Made by a program: the position numbers and the translations under genes
Source: Collybiopsis luxurians FD-317 M1
Lineage: Eukaryota; Basidiomycota; Agaricomycetes; Agaricales; Omphalotaceae
Reading direction: 5' to 3'
DNA length: 64,000 nt
NCBI GenBank assembly: GCA_000827265.1
Contig: KN834751.1
Location: 1,147,977 to 1,211,976 of the forward strand
Notes under the pieces: generated by a model
Told to the model about the DNA's origin: nothing
What the model saw: only the letters and a program-made list of their open reading frames with translations
Databases searched by the model: none
Shown: one piece after another, positions 47,501-58,925 of the stretch
Numbering within the stretch: the stretch's first letter is position 1
Layout of the letters: each line of letters opens with the position of its first letter

Positions 47501-47931
47501 CAGGATGCATAATATTTAGGAATACTAGGGTACTGTACAGTATAAAAGGTGTAATAGTAGATAGCATGAATCTCAGTTTTGGATATGAGCCTATCTCAAT
47601 TTGCTAGAGTGACAATATTATCAATGGGGTTAAAGTGTCTTAGCCATTAATAGCTATAATTGCTCACATTGACCACTGGACTCAGTTGAATAGGAATTTC
47701 TATTTGAAACTCCTGGAAACTAGGCTGCAAAGTTGTTGACATATCTTGAGAAGAGGGACTGGATATAGGGTGAACCTCATACGGACCTCACCTCCCCAGC
47801 ATATACTGCCCAGGCTCTAGTCTACAAAGGCATAGGTTGAACAGTTGGTGACTTGTTTGAGCTTCAGCAAAGACAGTCTGAATATGCTAAGCCCACTTGA
47901 AACAAAGTAGAGTGTGTAAAAAGCCTGCAAG

Positions 47932-48046
47932 GTGACCTGTGGATTGCACTGTATAAGCATTGTTGGTGGTTCTTGCTCAATGAAGAGACCAAAGTGACCT
48001 GCAGATTGCACTGTATAAGCTTCCTTATTCCAAGTGACCTTAGGAA
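47932..48046 (+). repeat. Short direct repeat
   Basis: GTGACCTGTGGATTGCACTG...TAAGC (47932) recurs as GTGACCTGCAGATTGCACTG...TAAGC (47993), and a third partial unit (AAGTGACCTTA) follows at about 48034. No coding role was found. Confidence 0.6.
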
Positions 48047-48702
48047 TGTGCCTAATAAGCTTGAAGACAAGTGAACCCTGGTATAGCTGGCTAAGCTTGT
48101 GGTGTTCAGTTGCTTCAACAACACTGACTGAGCCTTCTGTACTGTCAGTTGAAGCACAATCTCTCACTCATATCTGAGGCCGCTCCCCCAACCACTCTAA
48201 TAGCTTTGCTTGGTCCAAGACCCCACTGCCAACTAGTCTTCCCACCACCTTCAACACTGGTAGTCCTTATGATTGGGCTACTATGGTGTCTCCAAGTGGT
48301 GACTTGCAAAGTCTGGGGGTTGGGGAACCTGGGTATGACAAAGACATCATTAAACATGGCTTGTACAGTCAGATGCAGGAAATGAGGACCAAGGCCTGGT
48401 CTTGTCACCCTTGAATGACAAATGCTCTTACGACACATTTCAATGACCAGTACTGGCTTCTGCCTGTGCAGGCTGACAGTACTGGAAAAGATTTCCATAA
48501 GAGGGAGGACTTCTGGGTGTTCATTATAGACAATTTGTACAGCAAGTATGTCAACATTTGGGAAGGTAATCCACTGTGTGGAACACCCCCCTACATGAAG
48601 AAACTCACCAACAGACATATGTCTCCATCTCAAACTCCCATTGTTCCTGCTGTTGATGAACCTGACCTCAATGATAAGCAGGAGGACCACAACTCCTCAC
48701 CT

Positions 48703-48917
48703 CATCAGGAAAAGTACCTTTTTCCCAGAGAGCCAGGGCCAGCCTAGGGACACCCCCCCAATCCTAAGTAACCTCAGGTATCCTGAGAATCCCTGGGGCC
48801 ACTGAGGTCAGTTCAGGCTGCACTCAGGCTTCACAGGATCCCTGAGATTTCCTAGGATTGGGGGGGTGTCCCTAGGCTGGCCCTGGCTCTCTGGGCAATA
48901 GGGCATTTTTCCTGATG
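48703..48917. mobile_element. Non-autonomous TIR DNA element, copy 1 (215 bp)
   Basis: Ends are CATCAGGAAAA and TTTTCCTGATG, perfectly inverted over 11 bp. It is flanked by a CT/CT direct duplication (48701-48702 and 48918-48919). The interior is nearly palindromic: the left arm (gagagccagggccagcctag) is complementary to the right arm near 48880. It contains the family motif GGGACACCCCCC and no coding capacity. It lies inside the broken gene at 48415-52806. Confidence 0.85.
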
Positions 48918-49573
48918 CTCCTTCAATGAAGATGTCACAGTTTGGCTTTGGTTCATTGCAGTCAAGCTCTGCCCCACCCAGTAGCCCTAGTCCAGTCAAT
49001 AACAATGAGTATATGTGGCTTCATAAGTGTAGAAAGCATGGTATACCCAATCAGCAAGCATAATGAAGGAGCAGAAGAATACAAGAGCAGTTCTGAGCCC
49101 AAGCATGACAAGCTGGCCACCACTCAAAAGCTATTCAACAACAATGTAGATGTTCAGGGGGGTGAAGCAGACAATGAAGAGGAGGAGGAGCTTGAAGAAA
49201 CTGACAATGACATTGATGTTGAGCAAGGTAGTGAACTGGAGGCAGAGTGGGGAGGAATTGAGTTGGAGGTCAACAAAGGGGCAATAGCACAGTCCAAGTG
49301 GTGAGAAATTGAGCCAGAAGTTGAGGTGGGGGTGACAGCACAGTTGGGTAGTCACAGTGACACCACAACAGAGAACAATGCACCAAAAGCCATCACTGAC
49401 ATAGAGGAGGAGGAAGAAGATAGTGACAACAATAATGAGGACCTCGAGAATGTGCTGGGACCCCTCAAGAGGGAGTGGGTAGAGGAAGCACTCCAATTGC
49501 AGAAGGACTATTGTGACTGCATCAACAACTTGGCAAAATGGATTAAAAAAAGGACCTACAGCTGTGTATAATG

Positions 49574-50388
49574 CATCAGGAAAAATGGTCTGAGCCTCAG
49601 GTTATCTAGGAGGCAACCTGGAGCAACCTGAGAGACCTGGGTGACCTAAGTGACCTGTGCAACCTGGGTGAACCTCAGGTAACCTAGGAAATGCCAATAT
49701 CCTGGGCAAACCTCAGGTATCCCAAGGATACCTGAGGAGTGATGCTGTAAATACTACCAAATAAGGCAAAATTATATTGGATATATATACCTATGCTTTA
49801 ATCTATCCTAAATGCATGACAAGGACACCTTCTTAGTTGTAGATAACTCATAGAAACTGAAATTTGACATAAGTCACATGATGCAACTCCATGAGCTGTC
49901 TACAATCAAAATAATTTTCATATGGTCAAAACAAGTATCACAATTATACCATACTATATACACACTATATGTACATGTATAAGCTCTTTACTGTACTGAA
50001 ATACTGTACTTGAGTATATTAGGTTAATACTAGTATACTGTAATACATTATAAAGTATAATACCTGACAAAAATGTACACCATATATACTATACATAAAA
50101 TATGTACAAGTTCAATACTACTACTACTACTATACAAGTACAATAGTTCACTATATACAGTAGAATAGAGTACAAACAGTAATATATAAAGATATATTAT
50201 TTTTACTTATTAACCCTTTATGCAACCTGGGGCAACCTGAGACAACCTAGGAGAACCTAGGGCACCCTAGGATATAGGGGTTGGACTGTGGAAACCTAGG
50301 TAACTTAAGTACTTGAAGTGTCCTATGCTTCTTAGGTTTCTTGAGGTTGTTATAATTTAACCCCAAGCTCAAGCTATTTTTCCTGATG
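49574..50388. mobile_element. Non-autonomous TIR DNA element, copy 2 (815 bp)
   Basis: Ends CATCAGGAAAA and TTTTCCTGATG, with a TG/TG target duplication at 49572-49573 and 50389-50390. Subterminal sequence is packed with CCTGAGG/CCTAGG/AACCTG words; the centre is AT-rich. A central segment (AGCTGTCTACAATCAAAATA) is the reverse complement of one in copy 4, so copies 2 and 4 are the same element in opposite orientation. No transposase frame is present. Confidence 0.85.
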
Positions 50389-50958
50389 TGTGGTTGGGGA
50401 GGCTGTGAAAGACTCTTGCAAACTCAACCTGTGGAATATCTTTGAGCACTATATGGTTTTGGAAGATGGTATGCAGTAGAAGCAAAAACCAGGCAAATCA
50501 TATAAGAAATTTCAGGCAGCTATTCGAACAGAGTATAAGAAGCTACTTCAATTGCCAGACAATGAAAGGGACAAATGTACACAAGATCTACAGGAGTGGT
50601 ACATGAAGTGGATGCATGACCACACTGCTGAAGAACATCTCAAAGGGTTTTCAGACTCATTGCGCCTTATCAAACTGAGCACCAAATTTTCCAAATGCCT
50701 AAGTGATTTCTCTTCATTGATTATATCTACAATAACTGAACTCATCTCTCAAAGGCTCATCTGATATACAAGACCCACCAACTTTCAATTTTTGGATGGA
50801 CAGTTGATCCCCTAACTGGTAAAGCAATTCAATGGGGTGGTGATGAGTTATTTGAAGGCATGCGCAATGCTAATGCCTCTAGTCTGAAAGCCCAAGCCAT
50901 CAATTATGGCACTATGATACACATGCAATACATGTGCTTGCACCAAGACAATCTACTT

Positions 50959-51192
50959 CATCAGGAAAAGCCCTAAAGCCCAGGCTGCCCAGGCCAGCCA
51001 AGGGACACCCCCCAAATTCTAGGCAACCTTAGGTGCTCTGAGCATTCTGAGGCCATCTCAAAGCCATTTTCAACTGGCCTCAGAGGTCCCAGGGAGCCCA
51101 GGTCACCCCAGGGATTCTCAGGGATCCTGAGGCTCCCTAGGATTTGGGGAGTGTCCCTGGGCAGCCTGGGCTTCAGGTCATTTTTCCTGATG
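50959..51192. mobile_element. Non-autonomous TIR DNA element, copy 3 (234 bp)
   Basis: Ends CATCAGGAAAA and TTTTCCTGATG, flanked by TT/TT (50957-50958 and 51193-51194). The arms again carry GCCCAGGCTGCCC and GGGACACCCCCC, with matching inverted sequence on the right side. It looks like an internally deleted derivative of the 0.8-0.9-kb form. It lies inside the broken gene at 48415-52806. Confidence 0.85.
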
Positions 51193-52806
51193 TTCTGTGT
51201 GAAAAACAACAGTTCATTAACAGCTACTCCAATGACAAGAGCTGGCTTCAAACTGCATTCAAGGATATTCTAATTTTAAGCCTTAGTATGTTATTGAATG
51301 CCTTCACTCTCCATAGCCATGTATTGATCTTCTCCAACATCATAGAAGAAGTCTGTCCCAATGCCTCAGTCAAGCAACTCAGATGGAATGCTGGATTCGC
51401 AGATATGTGTACTGACCACAAGGTTTGTCTTGTGGGATGGCCACAACATCTGAAAGTGCCAGGAGCACTGGGTACCGGGGGGTTGGGACAAATATTGCAA
51501 ATTCTGGTTCCTGCACTGAAAGCTCTCATCAAACACCAGATCACGACATGGAAGAAGGAACAAACCAACTTGTCCACCCAAACTCTTCCATTGTACTGGG
51601 ACAACAGTGACATTAGTGACAACAATGATGAGGAGGGAGACAGTGATGGCAGAGAGTTGATGAGGTTTGAGTCTTGGGATGACAGTGAGTATCTCTGTTT
51701 TATTTCCCTGATTGACCCTTATGAGACATCAGAACAGAAGGCTTTCATGCTCAAGGATCAAGGACACATTCCTATTGTGAGAGCAGCATGGGAGGGCAAT
51801 GAGGAGATTGGCAAGCCTCTTTGTCTTGTTCATCAATCAAAAAAGTATCAGATGCGGCTCACTAACTGCACCATCCTGGATGATGATGAAGAACTGGAAC
51901 CAAGGAGGGTAAAGAAAAGAGGATGCATGAGATGGAAAAGGTGGAGGATGACAAAACAGCTGTACAGATCTCTTGCTTTAAAAAAGTGAAAAAATCTGGA
52001 GCACCTGTCAGAGATGTCTCTGATGATGCATCTGCTTCTTGTGAGGTCAGCAGTGGTCAGTGTTCATTGTCTTTGGCTTCAGAACAAGTTCAATCAACAG
52101 CCAGTGATGAACACAAGGTCATTTGCAAGAGCTCTACTCACCATGACGACAGTTCCTCAATGGATCAACATAGTGGTCCTGCAGTTGAGTGGTGCTCTCA
52201 AAAGGATACAGACAAGTCCAAGGGATGAAAAACAAAAGATGCAGTGAAGTCCTCACATGATGAGAGAGCGCATGATCAGATGACCAAAGTACAAGAGAAA
52301 CAGACTAAACAGTCTGCAGATACTTTGAGGAAACATTGCAGGAAGCCCTCAAACAAATCCTCCTGCAAAAAGCAGTCCAGGAGGTCTCAGGAAGCCACAC
52401 GCAATGTACAGAGAGATACTTCATGCACAGATAAATTGTCTGCCAAGGCCAGTGGAGAATCATCATCTTTGGATCACCAGAAGCAACACTGACCCCCTAA
52501 ATCACCTGCGCCTCATTCCAATCTTGGAATGGAATTAGGTTTACCAGCATGACTGCCACTGGTAATGGAGGGTTCAGACAAAGAGTTGGACAGTTCATCA
52601 TCAACTGGTACTCTTCCACCTAGAGCTCAAGAAAAACTTTGCCTGCAAAGCTCAAGTGAGGAAGAGGAACAGAGGCCAACAAAGTGGCATCACATAGCTC
52701 ACCAAACAGAGGACCCAAAGGAAGAGTCCAACCTTTGGAAATGCAAGCACAATAACCTATGGGGCAGTGATGGTCAATTAGCGCACTCATCTACCTTTTC
52801 ATTGTA

Positions 52807-53219
52807 GATAACACTTCAGGTTCTGATGACCTTTATGCAGTAGAGATATCTTTTTACAATTCAAGCTTATATATATTTGTTACTTTCAATCTGTGTATAT
52901 TGTTTTAATATGTCTAGCCATGAAAGGCACTGGCATTGCATTGAATGAGTTTGTATGTAGATATATATAAGTCAATAATGATAGGAATTATAAACACTTA
53001 GCATGGTGAAATTGAGTTGAACAGAAATGGTATCATAGTAGTGTTAAATATAATATGATGTATGGAACAATGGTTTGGTAGTCAGAACAGTTGCCCACCT
53101 GTTCCGCTTATTTATTTTTTTCCTTATGACTTTAAACATTGATTTCTGGAACTAATGGCTGTATTCAATGTTACTCATTTAACAAACTCATTTGAAATGG
53201 AAGGACAGATTCTGGGAGA
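52807..53219. other. AT-rich spacer
   Basis: No gene is seen. It contains several TATATA runs and separates the broken hypothetical gene from the GGGCTGCAGCCC repeat. Confidence 0.4.
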
Positions 53220-53790
53220 GAGACTGCAGCCCTTTGGAAAGATTGCATATGGGCTGCAGCCCCATTAAAATTATCCATGTGGGCTGCAACCCCTTTGAAA
53301 AGATTTGATGTGGGCTGCAGCCTTTTGACCAAAAGGCTAAAAAGGCTGCAGCCCCTTTGGAAAGATCTGATGTGGGTTGCAACCCACCTTTGTATTAAAG
53401 GTTAAGTGATCTATGTACTGGAGGCATCCCCTGATCCCAATATGCAAATGGTTGAATGCACCTATAGTATACATTCCTGATTTGTGAAGAGAATATAAAC
53501 ACTGTAGTAACAATTACTATACTGAATATTAGCATCTTGCCTGCACCCCAACATGAGATCATGTTTGATCAGCACATTTCTGGGGCTTTAAGTGTGGCTA
53601 GATGTGATCAAAAGCCCTTTCTTACATCTGCTTAGGAAAGGGGAAAGAAAAAGAGGACAAACAAGGGAGAAAATTTTATTGAATAATGATCATATTGGCT
53701 GGGCTGCAGCACCCAGAAGCTATCTGGGATATGACATTTGTGGCTGCAGCCCACTCAGCCTTAAGGCTCTGGGCTGGAGCCCTACCTAAA
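53220..53790. repeat. Palindromic GGGCTGCAGCCC tandem repeat cluster
   Basis: Between 53224 and 53395 a 35-45-bp unit built around GGGCTGCAGCCCCTTTGGAA with AAGATYTGATGTG recurs about five times with changes. Two further GGCTGCAG(C)CC cores lie at about 53702 and 53742, each with extra palindromic flanks (CAGCCTTAAGGCT). Most cores are perfect 10-12-bp palindromes centred on CTGCAG. The sequence between about 53400 and 53690 holds no gene that I recognise. Confidence 0.75.
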
Positions 53791-53894
53791 TTATGGTGGG
53801 CACAGAATGCCCTGAAGGTACCCCTCTTAGGATAAATATTTCCCTTGAAATAATCATCCTAAGTAGGTCTTGTTAGGTGGCTGCCTGAAGTGGC

Positions 53895-56800
53895 TCAGAC
53901 ATTGAGCAGTATATTAACAGTCAATTAACTAATTGGAAATTGAGCTCAAGCCTCTACAATGAAGTTCTCAGCAGTTTGCTTCAGGGAGCTCAAGGACAGT
54001 AAGTGACAAGCAAAGAAGTTCAGCTGGAAGTCTCCTAACTTATTGAATAGATTCCATTGGGTTGCTTGCCAAATTCAATCCCTTCAGATCTTGGAAGCTC
54101 TGCAGTTAATTAGAAAAGCACTGGCCAGGTTGCCCAAAGATTTAGATGCAACTTACCTGGAAATATTACAGAAGATTGATAAAGCATATTTTGATATTGC
54201 ATACAGCATTATCATGTGGCTTCTTTATGCCTATGAGCCGCTGAAGTTAGATCAAGTAGTAGACATTCTTGCAATTGATCTGGAAGCAGAAAAATTTTCT
54301 GTAGATGATAGATCAATGGGATTGCAAGATGGGCTACACAAGATTATTGACTCTACCTTTGTAGTCATAAACTCATCATGGAGAGGCAATGTGGTTCAGT
54401 TTGCCCACATTTCTGTAAAGGAGTTTTTGATTTCTACACATGAGATGGCTATAGGAGTCAACCTTTTCAGAATTAACAAAGAATTGGGGCATGAATTGAT
54501 TGCCCAAATGTGTATCATTTACCTACTCCAGTTTGATAGCTGGGAGCAATACAACTTTGGAAGGTATCCATTGGCAGCCTATGCTGCAAAAAGCTGGACA
54601 AAACATTGTGATGAGCTACAGTGTGTAGGGGATAAGATTACTAGACTACGTAGAGGCCTTTTTGAGGATTAAAACCCTCAGTTTTTGAATTGGTTGAAAT
54701 TGTACCAAGTGGATGAGACAACCCAGAGCCAAAGAGTACAGCCAAATTTGACATTAGATGACATTCAAAAACCATTATACTATGCAGCATACCTAGGCTG
54801 GCTTGAGGTGGTGCATGAAATTACTGGAGAGCTAGTGCAAAAGGCAGCAGCAAATTGGATACCAACATTGACTGATGAGCATCATTCTGGAGTTGCCCTT
54901 AAAAAAAGAAGGACCCAAAATGAAATGGATGAGGCTGATCTCTGAGTGCAAGATAGGGCAGATAAGGGGAAGGTAAAAATTATGGAACACAGGAAAAAGA
55001 TAAAAATTGATATAACTACCCAAGGAAGCCAATATGGGACTGCTCTTCAGGCTGCAACTTTTGAAGGCCATCTGGAAGTTGTGGAAAGCCTCCTGGAAAT
55101 GGGAGCTGATGTGAATATTGAAGCAGGACAATATGGAACTGCTCTTGGGGCTGCAGTGCATACAGGACACAAGGAAATAGTGAAATGCTTGCTGCAGGCA
55201 GGAGCTGATGTGAATGCAAAAGTAGGAGAACAATACAGAACTGCTCTTTGGGTTGCAGTATCTTTGGGTTACATGGAGATAGTGGAATGGTTGCTGCAGG
55301 CAGGAGCAGATGTGAATACACAATTAGGAGGACAATATAGAACTGCTCTTGGGGTTGCAGTGCATACAGGACACAAGGAAATAGTGGAATGCTTGCTGCA
55401 GGCAGGAGCTGATGTGAATGCAAAAGTAGGAGGTCAATATAAAACTGCTCTTGGGGCTGCAGTATCTTTGGGTCACAAGGAAATAGCAGGATGGTTGTTG
55501 CAGGCAGGAGCTAATGTGAATGCAAAAGTAGGGGGTAAATATAGAACTGCTCTTGTGGCTGCAGCTCATCAGGGTCACAAGGAAATAGTGAAGTGGTTGC
55601 TGCAGGAAGGAGCAGATGTGAATGCACAAGTAGGAGGACAATATGGAACTGCTCTTTGGGCTGCAGTATCTTTGGGTGACAAGAAAATAGTGGAATGGCT
55701 GCTGCAGGCAGGAGCTGATGTGAATGCACAAGTAGGAGGACAATATGGAACTGCTCTTGGGGCTGCAGTTTATCAGGGGCACAAGGAAATAGCAGAATGG
55801 TTGCTGCAGGCAGGAGCTGATGTGAATGCAAGAGTAGGAGGACAATATGGAACTGCTCTTGGAACTGCAGTATCTTTGGGTCACAGGGAAATAGTGGAAT
55901 AGTTGCTGCAGGAAGGAGCAGATGTGAATGCACATGTAGGAAGACAATATGGAACTGTTCTTTGGACTGCAGTTGACTGCAGTATCATGGAGTCCCAAGG
56001 AAATTTTGGAATGCTTGCTGCAGGCAGGAGGTGATGTAAATGCACCAGGAGGGGGACAACATGGAACTGCTCTTCAGGCTGCAGCTTATAGGAGTCACAA
56101 GGAAATTATGGAATGCTTGCTGCAAGCGGGAGCAGATGTAAATGCAACAGGGGGACAACATGGAACTGCTCTTCAGGCTGCAGCTTATAGAGGTCACAAG
56201 GAAATTGTGGAATGCTTGCTGCAGGCAGGAGCAGATGTAAATGCACCAGGAGGAGAACAATATGGAACTGCCCTCCAGGCTGCAGCTTATAGGAGTGACA
56301 AGAAAATAGTGAAATGCTTGTTACAGGCACAAGCTAATGTGAATGCACCAGGAGGAGGACAATATCAAACTACCCTCCAACTTGCAGCTTACAGGGGTGT
56401 CAGGGAAATAGTGACATGCTTGCTGTAGGTAGGACCTGATGTAAATGCAGAATGAGGAGGACCATATGCAACTGCCCTCCAGCTTGCAGCTTATAGGGGT
56501 GACAAGAAAGTAGTGGAAGACTTGTTACAGGCAGGTGCTGATGTGAATGCACAAGGTGGAGGACAATATGGATCTGCCCTTCAACTTGCAGCTTGTAGGG
56601 GTGATATACAAACAGTGGACTGCTTGCTGCAGGCAGGTGTTGATGTGAATGCACAAGGAGGACCATATGGATCTGCTCTTCAGGCTGCAGCCTGTTCAAG
56701 CCACAAGAAAACAGTGGACTGCTTGCTACAGGCAGGTGCTGATGTAAATGCACAAGGAGTGGGTCATTATGGGACTGTTCTGCAGGCAGCAGTTGCAAAC

Positions 56801-57543
56801 AATAGGAAGACCATAGTAGAATGCTTACTGGAGGCAGGAGCTGATGTAAATGCACAGGGAGGTAGACAATATAGACCTGGTGTTTGAACTGCAGCATCTT
56901 TGGGTCACAAGGGAATAGTGGTCACTAGTTTGTCTTCAGGCAGGAGCTGATGTGTAAGTACAAAGAGAACTATATGAACCTGCTCCTCAGGCTGCAACTT
57001 ATGGGTAAAGACAGGCATAGGAGAGCCTTCTTTTTCTTTGATGAGGGAATATGCAAATAAATGCTTGTAAGTAGTTGAGTAATCTATGCAAGTCAATGTG
57101 TATTAAGGTATTGTGCATAATAAGTAAAAGTTCACCAAAAATCATATCTGGAAAGAATAAAAGTAATGTGAGAAACAATTACAGAATCTGCTTAACTCAA
57201 AATTGTACACCAATATATGTTATACAGACATTCATTGACAAATATTTGCACCACCTGAGTTGGACATTTGCACTAGAATGTCTGCATTCTCAGAACCCCA
57301 CCTAATTTACTTTTTGTTATTGTTCTAATCTTATTAGATGTGCAGTAAGTGTACATTGGTTGCAATGTTCCAAAAATGTTCCTGAATTGAATGCACAAGG
57401 AGGAGTATATGACACTGCTCTCCAAGCTACAATTAATGCAGATTATGAGGAAATAGTAGAATGCTTGCAGCAGACTGGAGCTGATAGTATTAACATTAAA
57501 CACACAGGGGGAGGATATGGGCCTGACCTCCAATTTATCTAGT
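53895..57543 (+). pseudogene. 5'-truncated NACHT-ankyrin NLR pseudogene
   Basis: It starts inside the NACHT exon (SDIEQYINSQLTNWKLSSS, to 53998). It then keeps the intron and the winged-helix exon (54051 onward) of the intact NLR, but lacks the N-terminus, P-loop and Walker B. In-frame stops occur at 54670 (TAA), 54943 (TGA) and 55900 (TAG), followed by frame changes and more stops near 56425 and 56885. Some 20-25 ankyrin units remain. The first block (55020-55900) has its own consensus, alternating GTALGAAVHTGHKEIV and TALGAAVSLGHKEI types, unlike the intact gene. A last isolated unit lies at 57385-57540. Similarity to the intact gene is very high in the winged-helix part. Confidence 0.88.
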
Positions 57544-57937
57544 TGAAAGTAAAATTGTAGAATACTTACCCATGGCTGAGTTTGAGCCTGCCACTTGTTG
57601 GAGATATGTATGAGCAGGCAAAGCTGCACCTAGCCACTCTGTCTATTTTTCCTCTTGTTTCATACTCTGTTCCACTGACGGTCGAGTCAATGGAAGCATT
57701 TTTACCTTACTTACATATTTCATATCATAGCAACAGCCTCCTCAGAGTTTTCTATCTTACTCTGAGGTGAGCTCAATTATTATATTCTCTCCAACTACAT
57801 ACTGATTATATCTGTACAGTGATACTAATAAGTATTTCATTAGGTATTCAATATAAAGTTTTCTATCTTACTCTGAGTGATACTAATAAGTATTTCATTA
57901 GCTTTAACAGGTTATTGGGCTCCCAAATTGCTCAAAA
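57544..57937. other. Leader region of the Copia element
   Basis: A TTTAACA|GGTTATTGGGCTCCC sequence at about 57902-57923 looks like an LTR end followed by a tRNA primer site. A 5' LTR start could not be found. Two overlapping direct repeats (GTTTTCTATCTTACTCTGAG and GTGATACTAATAAGTATTTC, each present twice within 57750-57900) may belong to it. Confidence 0.4.
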
Positions 57938-58719
57938 ATGTCTACCGCTGTAAATGTGCTTACTGACTCTCTCCCAATGAACATCCCTACTCTTGATCCT
58001 ACCAGCAGGAACTGGGCCATTTTTAGCCTCCATTTCATCTCCAGTTTACTGGTGCTGCTACTCACCCTGCCCTCAGTGCCCCCACCACTGCCCTCATTTC
58101 TGCCATGGATACCTGGGAGAAGGATGAGGCTGCAGCTCACAACCTCCTCCTCTCAAAGGTACCTGACTCTGTTGCTCTCAAGCTCAGCAAGCACACTAGC
58201 ATTGCTGACACTTGGTTCACCCTTGTTACTGAGTACACCAGAAAGTCCAAATATGCTCAGACTGACCTCCACCAGTCATTCCTCAACTCTTTCTGTAGTG
58301 ACAGTAACATTCATCAGTTTCTTGACAAGCTCGCAGCCAAGAAAGAATCACTTGCCTCAGTCAGTGTTGTTATTGACAATAACAACTATTGTTCAACTAT
58401 CCTACATGGTATTCCCCAGAACTATGCTTTATATACTTCCAGCATCCTTGCAACTGCCAAACTCACCAATCCATCTATCACCCTTGACCCTTCTGCCCTT
58501 GCTATCACCATTTCTGAGTACAATTGCTTGGTGCAATGTAAAAATTGTGCAAAATCTCAGAATAGTGGTAAAGGTGATGAAGATGACAAGGCTCTGGCTG
58601 TATCACCCTCATCTGGTAATTGCAAGCCATCTTCAGGACAAGTATGTTGGAAGTGTGGGGAGAAAGGACATTTGAAGAGGGATTGCAAAAAGAAAAGACC
58701 AATTTCAGTAAAGGATTAG
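57938..58719 (+). pseudogene. Copia Gag with CCHC zinc knuckle
   Basis: Starts MSTAVNVLTDSLPMNIPTLD in one frame and continues from about 58100 in another (WEKDEAAAHNLLLSKVPDSV), so a frameshift separates the two parts. The C-terminal knuckle CWKCGEKGHLKRDC matches CX2CX4HX4C. The middle region has the helical pattern of Copia Gag proteins. Confidence 0.85.
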
Positions 58720-58925
58720 GGAGTGGTGCTAATGCTGTTGAGTCAGATTCAGACTGGGAAGGTGGTGGAGCATTTGCAGTTGATGAAGACAATAGCATGC
58801 CTGACCTCACTTCAGTTTCAGATAGCGATTGGGATGAGTCTTCATGTGCCAGGGACAATTCTGTTTTGGAGCTCAGTGATGGTTAAGTTCTGTTCTCTGA
58901 TGTCGAGGAGGATAGTGCACCAGAC

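Larger units (their letters stand above)
48415..52806 (+). pseudogene. Broken repeat-associated hypothetical gene, disrupted by three DNA elements
   Basis: When the three insertions at 48703, 49574 and 50959 are ignored, coding-like fragments line up on the plus strand: 48415-48702 (WVFIIDNLYSKYVNIWEG), an acidic low-complexity part (about 48930-49570), 50391-50760 (YKKFQAAIRTEYKKLL; EHLKGFSDSLRLIKLS), YKTHQLSIFGWTVDPLTGKA, and a 51195-51989 block with KVCLVGWPQHLKVPG and QHQITTWKKE-like sequence, then a charged, Ser-rich tail to 52806. From memory, proteins with an (L)VGWP motif and a charged tail form a very large repeat-associated family in Agaricomycetes; their function is unknown. Internal stops and frame changes show it is not functional. 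Confidence 0.5.

Noticed and set aside
57740..57937. Left LTR of the Copia element
   Set aside because: Only an LTR-end-like TTTAACA and a possible primer site are visible; no sequence matching the putative right LTR was found, so no LTR pair is claimed.
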